Origin: Sulfurimicrobium sp.
GTDB taxonomy: Bacteria; Pseudomonadota; Gammaproteobacteria; Burkholderiales; Sulfuricellaceae
Assembly: GCA_030652035.1 (NCBI GenBank)
Contig: JAUSBJ010000009.1
Location: 1 to 64,000 of the forward strand
Length of the DNA: 64,000 nt
Reading direction: 5' to 3'
Shown here: one piece after another, positions 17,137-24,975 of the stretch
Numbering within the stretch: the stretch's first letter is position 1
Layout of the letters: each line of letters opens with the position of its first letter
Position numbers and translations under genes: made by a program
Notes under the pieces: model-generated
The model's database searches: none
What the model was told of the DNA's origin: nothing
The model's input: the letters and a program-made list of their open reading frames with translations, nothing else

Positions 17137-18345
17137 ATGTCGGATTTTTACCAGACAGGTGTCATCACAACGCTCCATCAACTCGGAAAAACGTCGCTCG
17201 AGCGGATCGAGGCAGAATTATGCGACTTTGCAAGAACCAGGCCGATCGCACTGGCCCTGCCGGCGCTCTATTCGGAATTCGAAGGGCCGGCGATGCCGGG
17301 CATTGTCCAGGAACTCGCCAAGGTCAAGTATCTGAATGAAATCGTGCTGGTCCTCGACAAGGCCTCAGAGGCGGAATTTCAGCGTGCCCGCGAGTTCATG
17401 TCGCCGATTTCGACGGAAGTCAGAATCATCCACAATGACGGCAAAAGAATCAGCGCAATCTATGAAACCTTCGCCCGCAACGGATTCAGTGTGGGTGAGC
17501 GCGGCAAGGGGCGCTCTGCCTGGATTGCTTACGGTTATGTGCTGGCGCGGGCACGTTCCGGCGTCATCGCCCTGCATGATTGCGATATCGTCACTTATAG
17601 CCGCGAGATGCTGGCAAGGCTGTGCTATCCCGTTGCCAATCCCAACCTGGACTATGCCTTTTGCAAGGGCTATTACAGCCGGATATCCAGCAAGATGAAC
17701 GGGCGTGTCACCCGTCTCCTGGTGACACCCATGATCCGGGCGCTGCAACAGCTGATCGGTCCACATGCGTTTCTCGCCTTCCTTGATAGTTTCCGCTACC
17801 CCCTTTCCGGGGAGTTCAGCATGATTACGGAGCTGGCCCGGGTGAACCGCATCCCGTGGGACTGGGGGCTGGAGGTCGGCTCCCTGGCAGAGGTGCACCG
17901 GAACTATTCTCCTCGCCGGGTTTGCCAGGTGGACATCGCGGCAAACTACGAGCACAAGCATCAGGTACTTTCTGCCGATGATGCCAGCAAAGGCCTGATG
18001 AAAATGACGGTGGATATCTGCAAATCCATCTTCAGGACCCTGGCTTCGGAGGGCGTGGTGTTTTCCGATGGCCTGTTCAAGTCCCTGCTCGTGTCCTACC
18101 TGCGCCAGGCCGAGGATACGATCATGAAATACGAAGCGGACGCAGCCATCAATGGCCTCAGGTTTGACCGGAACGAAGAGGCCACGGCAGTAGAGGCTTT
18201 TACCCGGGCCATCGCCATGGCGGCCCAGGCATTTGAGGAAAACCCGATGGCCACGCCGCTTATTCCGAACTGGAACCGGGTGAGCTCGGCTATTCCCGGG
18301 ATTTTCGATATGCTGAAACTGGCGGTGGATGAGGACAACAAATGA
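17137..18345 (+). CDS. gpgS: Glucosyl-3-phosphoglycerate synthase-like glycosyltransferase
   Basis: A 402-residue enzyme resembling GpgS, which transfers glucose from an NDP-glucose donor to 3-phosphoglycerate in the first step of glucosylglycerate synthesis. The N-terminal sugar-nucleotide region reads LALPALYSEFEGPAMPG and NEIVLVLDKAS; the metal site is ALHDCDIVTY; the acceptor-side block is YPLSGEFSMITEL followed by WDWGLEVGSLAEV. The ATG at 17137 is chosen because AAGGAGG ends eight bases upstream; earlier ATG and TTG codons sit too close to it. It follows the MscS-like gene by 14 bases. The specificity for glucose rather than mannose is inferred from the GpgS-like motifs and the presence of galU. 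Confidence 0.8.
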   Translation: MSDFYQTGVITTLHQLGKTSLERIEAELCDFARTRPIALALPALYSEFEGPAMPGIVQELAKVKYLNEIVLVLDKASEAEFQRAREFMSPISTEVRIIHNDGKRISAIYETFARNGFSVGERGKGRSAWIAYGYVLARARSGVIALHDCDIVTYSREMLARLCYPVANPNLDYAFCKGYYSRISSKMNGRVTRLLVTPMIRALQQLIGPHAFLAFLDSFRYPLSGEFSMITELARVNRIPWDWGLEVGSLAEVHRNYSPRRVCQVDIAANYEHKHQVLSADDASKGLMKMTVDICKSIFRTLASEGVVFSDGLFKSLLVSYLRQAEDTIMKYEADAAINGLRFDRNEEATAVEAFTRAIAMAAQAFEENPMATPLIPNWNRVSSAIPGIFDMLKLAVDEDNK

Positions 18346-18406
18346 TGGCCGGGCAAACCGGGACGCGCGCGATTCATTTTGCCGGTCAGGGGAACATTCC
18401 GGATTT

Positions 18407-18436
18407 TTGACGAATTCGGCGTGGTGGGACTATGAT
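18407..18436 (+). promoter_or_regulatory. Sigma-70-type promoter for the CBS/DUF294 gene
   Basis: TTGACG at 18407-18412 and TATGAT at 18431-18436 are separated by 18 bases. Transcription would begin near 18443, which supports the ATG at 18465 rather than the one at 18432 that lies inside the -10 box. Confidence 0.65.
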
Positions 18437-18464
18437 GATTTCAAGGTTTTCAATCGAGGATTTT

Positions 18465-20366
18465 ATGAATCATCCAAGTACGCCCCCCAATGCTCTCATC
18501 TTGGCCACGCTCGACCACCTGAGCCGCTTCGCCCCATTCGACCGGATGGAGCGCGGGCATCTGGAGTGGCTGGCAGCGCGTCTGGAGATTGGGTATTACG
18601 CCAAGGGCGAAGTCGTGCTCTCGCCAGAACAGGGCGAGGCACACAAGTTTTTCCTGATCAAGCAGGGCGTGGTGCAGGGAGAGCAGGGGGTCGTCCAGGC
18701 GCAGGAAGATGCGGCCTGGCTCGAACTCCACGAAGGCGAGTGCTTCCCGCTTGGCGCGCTGCTTTCCAAGCGGCCCGTCACCAGCATTTACCGGGCGCGC
18801 GAGGATGTTTTCTGCTACGAGCTCGGTGCGGCGGATTTCATCGCCCTGACGCACAAGAGCGAGGCGTTCCACGATTTCTGCACGCGCCGTATCGCGAATC
18901 TGCTCGAGCAATCCAAACACATCATCCAGGCCCAGTATTCCCAGTCCAGTTCCGAGCAGCAATCCATGTCCAGCCCGCTTGCTGCCATCATCCGGCGCGA
19001 GCCCATCGCCTGCGCGCCGGAGACGCCGCTGCGCGAAGTGCTGGAATCCATGCAGCGGCTCGGCATCGGTTCCATGGTCGCTGTTGATTCCAGCCACAAG
19101 CCGGTCGGCATTTTCACCCTTCACGATGTGCTTTCCCGTGTTGCCCTGCCTGGCCTGAGCCTGGATACGCCGCTGGCCAGCGTCATGAGCCAGAATCCTT
19201 TCACCCTGCCGCCGAATGCTCTGGTCCACGAGGCTGCGCTGGCGATGACGAGGCACGGCTTCCGCCATATCCTGATGGTGGAAAACGGCCGTCTCAAGGG
19301 CCTGATATCCGAGAAGGACCTGTTCAGCCTGCAGCGGGTCGGTCTGCGCCAGGTCGGCAGCGCCATTCGCAACGCAGAGCGGATCGAGTGCCTGCAGCAG
19401 TCGGCTCTCGATATCCGTGAGCTGGCTCACAATATGCTGGCGCAGGGCGTTGCCGCCGAACAGTTGACCCAGATCATCTCCACCCTGAATGACCTGCTTA
19501 CCAGCCGCATCATCGAACTGGAACTGCGCGACAATCCGCTGGGCGATATCGAATTCTGCTGGCTGGCGCTGGGTTCGGAAGGCCGTCTCGAGCAGACCTT
19601 GAACACCGATCAGGACAATGGCCTCATTTTCAGCTTACCGGCCGGCGCCAGCGCAGATGAGGTTCGTGCCCGCCTGTTGCCCTTCGCCAAGCGCATCAAC
19701 ACTGCCCTTTCCGACTGCGGTTTTCCCCTGTGCGGCGGCGATGTCATGGCATCGAATCCGAAATGGTGCCTTTCGCTTGACGAGTGGAAGAATACCTTCG
19801 ACAAGTGGATTTACCACGGCGCGCCGATGGATCTGCTTCACTCCACCATTTTCTTCGATTTCCGCCCCCTGTATGGCGCCGAACATCTGGCCGGGGCGCT
19901 GCGCGAGTGGTTGAGCGTCGAGGCTAGCAAGAACTCGCGCTTCCTGCACCAGTTGGCGGTCAATGCCCTGAAAAACCGGCCACCGCTGGGCATGGTGCGC
20001 GATTTCGTCATTGGCGAGGGGCACACGCTGGACCTCAAGCTCAACGGCATCACACCATTCGTCGATGCAGCCCGCATCTACAGCCTGGCGCATGGCATTG
20101 CTGCCACCAACACCCTGCAACGCCTGCGCGAGATTGCCGAGCCTCTAAATCTCAAGCCTCATGATGCCGAAGCTTATTGCGACGCATTCCTGTTCATCCA
20201 GCTGCTGCGCCTGCGCCTGCACCACAAACAGACCGAACACGGCGAGGCGCTCACCAACAAGGTGGACCCGGACAGCCTCAACAGCCTGGACCAGCGTATC
20301 CTGAAGGAAGCCTTCCGCCAGGCACGCAAGCTGCAGACCAAACTGGGCCTGGATTACCAGGTATGA
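18465..20366 (+). CDS. cNMP-binding / CBS / DUF294 nucleotidyltransferase-like protein
   Basis: A 633-residue soluble signalling protein with four parts: a cyclic-nucleotide-binding-like beta barrel (about 25-130), two CBS domains (about 165-290, including SMVAVDSSHKPVGIFTLHDVLSR and HILMVENGRLKGLISEKDLF), a DUF294 nucleotidyltransferase-like domain (LALGSEGRLEQTLNTDQDNGLI) and a helical DUF294 C-terminal domain. GSEGR and TDQDN are the conserved glutamine/aspartate motifs of the GlnD-like fold, so nucleotidyl transfer is possible but unproven. The start has GAGG upstream and suits the promoter at 18407. It overlaps the exonuclease gene by ATGA and is convergent with a DUF4212/ActP symporter, a pairing that recurs in proteobacteria. 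Confidence 0.88.
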   Translation: MNHPSTPPNALILATLDHLSRFAPFDRMERGHLEWLAARLEIGYYAKGEVVLSPEQGEAHKFFLIKQGVVQGEQGVVQAQEDAAWLELHEGECFPLGALLSKRPVTSIYRAREDVFCYELGAADFIALTHKSEAFHDFCTRRIANLLEQSKHIIQAQYSQSSSEQQSMSSPLAAIIRREPIACAPETPLREVLESMQRLGIGSMVAVDSSHKPVGIFTLHDVLSRVALPGLSLDTPLASVMSQNPFTLPPNALVHEAALAMTRHGFRHILMVENGRLKGLISEKDLFSLQRVGLRQVGSAIRNAERIECLQQSALDIRELAHNMLAQGVAAEQLTQIISTLNDLLTSRIIELELRDNPLGDIEFCWLALGSEGRLEQTLNTDQDNGLIFSLPAGASADEVRARLLPFAKRINTALSDCGFPLCGGDVMASNPKWCLSLDEWKNTFDKWIYHGAPMDLLHSTIFFDFRPLYGAEHLAGALREWLSVEASKNSRFLHQLAVNALKNRPPLGMVRDFVIGEGHTLDLKLNGITPFVDAARIYSLAHGIAATNTLQRLREIAEPLNLKPHDAEAYCDAFLFIQLLRLRLHHKQTEHGEALTNKVDPDSLNSLDQRILKEAFRQARKLQTKLGLDYQV

Positions 20367-21067
20367 GCCTGTTGCACAGGCTGTTCGGCGAAAAACCGCA
20401 GCTGACGGTCGCTCAGGAGGCCCGCTTGCGGGCCTGGCGTGCCTTGCCCGGGCCGGATGCGCGGCAGCCCTTCGATGCCAGCCGAATGGTTGTGGTGGAT
20501 GTCGAGAGCAGCGGCCTCGACGTGCGCAAGGATCACCTGATCGCCATCGGGGCGGTGGCCGTGGTGAACGGGAGGATTGCCCTGGCCGACAGCCTGGATA
20601 TCGTCCTGCAACAAAGCCAGGTGAGTCAGAAGGACAACATCCTGATTCACGGCATCGGTGGCGAGGCCCAGCGTCTGGGCATGCCCCCGGCCGAGGCCCT
20701 GCTCGCTTTTCTGGAATTCCTGGGTAAATCCCCGCTCATTGCTTTCCACGTCGCCTTTGACCAGGCGATGATCGGCCGGGCCTTGAAGGATTATCTCGGA
20801 TTCAGGCTCGAGCATGCGTGGGCCGATCTGGCTTACGTTGCCCCGGCTCTCTACCCCCAGCTGGCACGCCGTTATCGCTCACTCGACCAGTGGATGGCGT
20901 TTTTCCAGATTACTAACTACGCGCGTCATAGCGCCCTGGCTGATGCCCTGGCCACCGCTGAGCTGTTGCTTGCCCTGCGCCCTCAACTGGGTACACGAGA
21001 GGCGATGAGCTTTCAGGGCTTGCGTGATATGGAGCGAGAGCGCAGGCAACAGACGCACCCGGTCTGA
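20363..21067 (+). CDS. DEDDh 3'-5' exonuclease, DNA polymerase III epsilon-like
   Basis: A 234-residue stand-alone exonuclease related to DnaQ. The acidic residues appear as VVDVESSGLD (D and E), IAFHVAFDQAMIG (D) and HSALADALATAELL (H and D). The N-terminal 40 residues (LLHRLFGEKPQL, then LRAWRALPGPD) are typical of the subfamily linked to CBS/DUF294 genes, not of the replicative epsilon subunit. Its ATG overlaps the preceding stop codon (ATGA), which implies coupled translation. The substrate and role are unknown; RNA or DNA turnover linked to carbon signalling is a guess. Confidence 0.85.
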   Translation: MSLLHRLFGEKPQLTVAQEARLRAWRALPGPDARQPFDASRMVVVDVESSGLDVRKDHLIAIGAVAVVNGRIALADSLDIVLQQSQVSQKDNILIHGIGGEAQRLGMPPAEALLAFLEFLGKSPLIAFHVAFDQAMIGRALKDYLGFRLEHAWADLAYVAPALYPQLARRYRSLDQWMAFFQITNYARHSALADALATAELLLALRPQLGTREAMSFQGLRDMERERRQQTHPV

Positions 21068-21089
21068 CATTTGGCTGATACAAGGCAAC

Positions 21090-21117
21090 AAAAAACCCCG
21101 CCGCAGCGGGGTTTTTT
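21090..21117. terminator. Bidirectional terminator between convergent genes
   Basis: CCCCGC (21096-21101) pairs with GCGGGG (21106-21111) around CGCA, with A6 before and T6 after. It serves the exonuclease gene on the plus strand and the symporter gene on the minus strand. Confidence 0.9.
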
Positions 21118-21136
21118 GCATTCCGGAAAATCCGGC

Positions 21137-22948
21137 TTAGTGCGACTGGGCAGAGCCAGCGCCACGTGGGTAGCGGATGCCTTCCACCAGGTGCTGGATG
21201 TGATCCGGGCAAGGTGCAGTCATCTTCATCACGATGAACGAAACGGCAAAGTTGAGCAGCATGCCGATCACGCCGATACCTTCAGGGGAGATACCGAACA
21301 GCCACTGGCTGTCAGGTACTTTGTCCATGCCCAGCAATACGTCGCGCTTGAAGTACACGATGTAGGTCATGGTGAAGATCAGGCCGGTGAGCATGCCGGC
21401 GATGGCGCCGCCACGGTTCATCTGTTTGCTGAAGATGCCCAGTACGATGGTCGGGAACAGCGATGCGCAGGCAAGTCCGAAGGCGAACGCCACCACCTGG
21501 GCGACGAAGCCCGGTGGGTTGTACCCCAGGTAGCCTGCGATACCGACTGCCACGGCGGCAGCGATACGGCCCGCCAGCAGTTCGCCCTTTTCGGAGATGT
21601 TCTTGGTGAACACCCCCTTCAGCAGGTCATGCGAGATGGAGGAGGAGATCACCAGCAGCAGACCGGCGGCGGTGGACAGCGCGGCAGCGATACCGCCGGC
21701 AGCGATGAGCGCGATCACCCAGTTGGGCAAGCCAGCAATCTCGGGGTTGGCTAACACCATGATGTCGCGGTCGACCGTGCCGTCGAACTTGCCTTTCTTG
21801 TCGGAGCCCAGTTCATTACCCTTCCAGCCAGCAGCCTCGGCCTTGGCCAGGAAGGCCTCGTCCTTGCTCTTCTCGTTGTAGTACTGGATGCGACCGTCGC
21901 CGTTCTTGTCTTCCCACTTGATCAGGCCGGTTTTCTCCCAGCGCTTCATCCAGTCAGGACGGGTTTCGCCCTGGATGCTGGCTTCGGGAGCAAACACGTC
22001 GCCACCTGTGGCCACGGCGGTGTTCACCGTGGCATGCAGGTTGTAGCGCGCCATGGCGCCGACTGCCGGGGCTGCGGTGTAGAGGATGGCGATGAAGACC
22101 AGTGCCCAGCCAGCGGAGAGACGGGCATCATGCACCTTGGGCACGGTGAAAAAACGCACGATCACGTGTGGCAGACCCGCAGTGCCGGCCATCAGCGCCA
22201 AGGTGATGCAGATTACGTCAATCATGCTCTTGTTGCCCGAGGTGTAAGCGGCAAAGCCAAGATCAGTCACGGTCTTGTTCAGCTTGTCGAGGAAGTACAT
22301 GTCTCCCGTGTGGCCGCCCAGACCCAATTGTGGGAAGGGGTTGCCGGCAATCTGCAGGGAGATGAATACGGCCGGAATGGTGTAGGCGAAGATCAGCACG
22401 ATGTACTGTGCCACCTGCGTATAGGTAATACCCTTCATTCCACCGAGAACGGCGTAAAAGAACACCAGGCCCATGCCGATGATCAGGCCGGTGGTGATGT
22501 CCACTTCGAGGAAGCGGGAGAACACGATGCCGACGCCACGCATCTGGCCGGCTACATAGGTGAAGGAAATGAAGATCAGGCAGATCACCGCCACGATACG
22601 CGCTGTTTGCGAGTAATACCGGTCGCCGATGAATTGCGGCACGGTGAACTTGCCGAACTTGCGCAGGTACGGGGCCAGCAGCACGGCCAGCAGCACGTAA
22701 CCGCCGGTCCAGCCCATCAGGTAGACGGAGCCGCCGTAACCGAGGAAGGCGATCAGGCCGGCCATGGAGATGAACGAGGCGGCGGACATCCAGTCGGCGC
22801 CGGTTGCCATGCCGTTGACGATGGGGTGTACCCCACCGCCGGCGACGTAGAACTCCTTGGTGGTTCCGGCACGCGCCCAGATGGCAATGCCGATGTAGAG
22901 GGCGAACGACAGGCCCACCACGAGAAATGTTAAGGTTTTCAGTTCCAT
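21137..22948 (-). CDS. actP: Sodium:solute symporter, ActP-like large subunit
   Basis: A 603-residue inner-membrane transporter of the SSF family, with about 13 helices. The start (LVVGLSFALYIGIAIWARAG, then EFYVAGGGVHPIVNGMATGADWMSAASFISMAG) is the acetate-permease-like signature, and it carries the roughly 100-residue hydrophilic insert (around WMKRWEKTGLIKWEDKNGDGR) typical of the subfamily that pairs with a DUF4212 subunit. AAGGGG lies eight bases upstream of the ATG. Acetate or a related short carboxylate is the likely substrate. It follows the small subunit by 12 bases. Confidence 0.88.
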   Translation of the reverse strand: MELKTLTFLVVGLSFALYIGIAIWARAGTTKEFYVAGGGVHPIVNGMATGADWMSAASFISMAGLIAFLGYGGSVYLMGWTGGYVLLAVLLAPYLRKFGKFTVPQFIGDRYYSQTARIVAVICLIFISFTYVAGQMRGVGIVFSRFLEVDITTGLIIGMGLVFFYAVLGGMKGITYTQVAQYIVLIFAYTIPAVFISLQIAGNPFPQLGLGGHTGDMYFLDKLNKTVTDLGFAAYTSGNKSMIDVICITLALMAGTAGLPHVIVRFFTVPKVHDARLSAGWALVFIAILYTAAPAVGAMARYNLHATVNTAVATGGDVFAPEASIQGETRPDWMKRWEKTGLIKWEDKNGDGRIQYYNEKSKDEAFLAKAEAAGWKGNELGSDKKGKFDGTVDRDIMVLANPEIAGLPNWVIALIAAGGIAAALSTAAGLLLVISSSISHDLLKGVFTKNISEKGELLAGRIAAAVAVGIAGYLGYNPPGFVAQVVAFAFGLACASLFPTIVLGIFSKQMNRGGAIAGMLTGLIFTMTYIVYFKRDVLLGMDKVPDSQWLFGISPEGIGVIGMLLNFAVSFIVMKMTAPCPDHIQHLVEGIRYPRGAGSAQSH

Positions 22949-22960
22949 TGTATTTTCCCC

Positions 22961-23227
22961 TTAGTCTTCGTGAACGTCATGTTCGCGGTCGATTTTGTCC
23001 ATGCGCTTGGCGTACCAGAAAATCAGGCCAACGAAGACAAAGATGGAACCTTGTTGGGCGAACCAGAACCCAAGTGGGTAGCCTCCGAGGTGGATGCTAT
23101 CGAGGGCATCGCGGAACAGGATGCCGGCACCGAATGAAACGACGAACCAGATGATTAAGGTGGTGACAAGAAGCTTAAGCGTGGCGCTCCAATACGCTTT
23201 TGGATCAAAGCTTTGAGGACTAGACAT
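22961..23227 (-). CDS. Sodium:solute symporter small subunit (DUF4212)
   Basis: An 88-residue membrane protein with two helices (LLVTTLIIWFVVSFGAGILF and the following FWFAQQGSIFVFVGLIFWY), followed by a charged tail (RMDKIDREHDVHED). This is the DUF4212 family, always paired with an ActP-like large subunit. A strong GAGGGGG ribosome-binding site precedes the ATG. It is the first gene of the two-gene symporter operon. Confidence 0.9.
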   Translation of the reverse strand: MSSPQSFDPKAYWSATLKLLVTTLIIWFVVSFGAGILFRDALDSIHLGGYPLGFWFAQQGSIFVFVGLIFWYAKRMDKIDREHDVHED

Positions 23228-23307
23228 ATTTTCCCCCTCAGGAAATGAAGTTGATTTCGGCTAATTTTAAATTGCTCGAGGTTTTCTTGCTGCAACATGC
23301 GCGAATT

Positions 23308-23337
23308 AGTCTACACCCCAAAATAATCCGGCAGCAA
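23308..23337 (-). promoter_or_regulatory. Possible promoter of the symporter operon
   Basis: On the minus strand TTGCTG (23337-23332) and TAGACT (23313-23308) are 18 bases apart, about 80 bases before the DUF4212 start. The 295-base gap 23228-23522 otherwise holds no gene I can support. Confidence 0.4.
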
Positions 23338-23522
23338 TGTTTCTTTTGGCTCTGGACAAGGATTTCTGGATTCTTTTGTGGACACATCCGGACGCGCACA
23401 ACGCGAGTATGAGTTTGAGATCTTCCGCTCATAAATGTTGAATTCCGCGGTGTGGGGGGAAGAAGGGTGAGCCGTGTAATTATTGGATGCGCGTTAATCG
23501 GCGCGACCATATCCACAGTAAA

Positions 23523-23861
23523 TCAGGGCTGCAAGCGCTTGGCCCGCTGGGAGGCTAGTTGCAGTACAAAATAGTAAGTCCACAGCACGAAAGCCGCCAA
23601 ACCTGACCACGTCGTCAATCCCAGCCCCACTAACAAAACGGCAACGCCCACGCCCAGCAAGCCGGCACCGCAGAGAATGTTCACCACCAGGACGGTAGCT
23701 GCCCAGGTCATGCCTTCGCCAATTTTCCTGCCGCGCCAGTCGGCCACATAGCGATCATCCTTGCGCACGGCGATCGCCCAGGCACGAAAGAACATCCCGC
23801 CGGCCATGAGGAAAATGCCCAGGAACATCAGGCGTGCCAGCCACATAAACCATACTTCCAT
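23523..23861 (-). CDS. Small membrane protein of unknown function
   Basis: A 112-residue protein with three hydrophobic segments (FMWLARLMFLGIFLMAGGMFF; TWAATVLVVNILCGAGLLGVG; LAAFVLWTYYFVLQLA) and a short charged linker (RKDDRYVADWRGRKIGEG). I do not recognise the family. The ATG at 23861 has AGGAG ten bases upstream, overlapping the end of the preceding dioxygenase gene, from which it is 13 bases away, so the two are probably co-transcribed. Longer starts inside the dioxygenase gene are rejected. Confidence 0.7.
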   Translation of the reverse strand: MEVWFMWLARLMFLGIFLMAGGMFFRAWAIAVRKDDRYVADWRGRKIGEGMTWAATVLVVNILCGAGLLGVGVAVLLVGLGLTTWSGLAAFVLWTYYFVLQLASQRAKRLQP

Positions 23862-23874
23862 CTTGGTGGAGCTC

Positions 23875-24789
23875 CTATGCGCAGTACGTTGAGGACAGTT
23901 CCGTGCCCTTGATGTGGTCATAGTAGCGAGCGCGGTACAGCAGGCGGCGGCAATTTTCATCGTCGCTGAATGCGCTGCGATCATGTAGCACATTGTTGCA
24001 GATCAGGCCCATCCCAGGCTCCAGGCGAGCGTGGAATATGTAGGGCGAATCGCTATTCAGCAATTGATCAAGGAAGGCGACGGCCGCTTCAAGCTCGGGG
24101 GTTTTTTTCCAGCGAATACTGCGCGTGCGGGCAGTGTAGCGCATGTGCAGGTTGCCGTTTTCCGGATGCAGGGAAAACACCGGCCCGGTTTCATCCGGGC
24201 GTGCAATGCCGTCTTCATCCATGCGCGCGGGGATGGTCATGGCATCCGGCGCCATCAGGGCGCGAATATAATCCGGGTTGGCGTCGCGCAGCAGAATGTA
24301 GGCGATTTCATGGTCCAGAAGGCCATTGTCGCCACCGCTGGCCGCGTTGCACACACAGTGCAGCAGTACTGCCCTGATCTTGCGCTCAGGTGGGTTATAA
24401 TAGCCGTCGGTGTGCCATTTGATCGGCCGGTCGGTGTAAGGGATGTAATGCTGGTGTTCGCCACTGGCATGCACGGCGAGCGAAGTGATGCCGTCGTCGT
24501 CCGCGAGCATGTTGCGGTCGAGGCGCTCCAGGCCGAATTGCAGGCCCAGCTGGCGCGCGATTTCCTTGTCGGCTTCCTGCCCAGCCTTGCTGGCGTAAAT
24601 TGCCATGTTGGCCTTGCGGCACAGGGCCAGTATGGCATCGTGTTCGGACTGGGTCAGCTTTCGTGGATCGTTGACTTGAACGATCAGGTCAGTGAGGCTG
24701 GCGGGGTAGTTTTTAAGCTTGCGATTGCGCCAGTTTTGGTAATCGGTGTCGTTGTCGAGTGCGAAGGGATTGAAGCGGGGATGACTCAT
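23875..24789 (-). CDS. TauD/TfdA-like Fe(II)/2-oxoglutarate dioxygenase
   Basis: A 304-residue cytoplasmic oxygenase of the TauD fold, which hydroxylates a substrate while converting 2-oxoglutarate to succinate and CO2. The HxD iron ligands are in KWHTDGYYNP (H126, D128). The distal histidine is in ICNNVLHDRSAFSD, and the 2-oxoglutarate arginine is in the following ENCRRLLYRARYY. This C-terminal block and the EHQHYIPYTDRP segment are typical of a subfamily of unknown substrate. It is divergent from the 573-residue unknown gene and precedes the small membrane protein. Confidence 0.85.
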   Translation of the reverse strand: MSHPRFNPFALDNDTDYQNWRNRKLKNYPASLTDLIVQVNDPRKLTQSEHDAILALCRKANMAIYASKAGQEADKEIARQLGLQFGLERLDRNMLADDDGITSLAVHASGEHQHYIPYTDRPIKWHTDGYYNPPERKIRAVLLHCVCNAASGGDNGLLDHEIAYILLRDANPDYIRALMAPDAMTIPARMDEDGIARPDETGPVFSLHPENGNLHMRYTARTRSIRWKKTPELEAAVAFLDQLLNSDSPYIFHARLEPGMGLICNNVLHDRSAFSDDENCRRLLYRARYYDHIKGTELSSTYCA

Positions 24790-24923
24790 GGGAACCTCGA
24801 ATGGCGTGAATCTCGTCTGGCGGGGAGTATACCTTCCTTTCCCAGGGCGATAAAGAAACGCCGGACGGGCCGATTTGATGGAAATGGAAGAAAATTCATG
24901 TCAATCTTGATAACATTCAGATC

Positions 24924-24938
24924 TGGCATGATGATTGC
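24924..24938 (+). promoter_or_regulatory. Sigma-54-type (-24/-12) promoter
   Basis: TGGCATG (24924-24930), four bases, then TTGC (24935-24938), followed by a T run. The GG and GC are exactly ten bases apart, as RpoN promoters need. Transcription would begin near 24950, 26 bases before the downstream ATG. A weaker sigma-70 pair (TTGATA-N17-GATGAT) overlaps it. Confidence 0.65.
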
Positions 24939-24975
24939 TTTTTTAATTACTTATTAGTGTGTTATCGGAATCAGA

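Noticed and set aside
23238-23516. 92-codon minus-strand frame upstream of the symporter operon
   Set aside because: It runs over the likely promoter, lacks a ribosome-binding site and has no domain.
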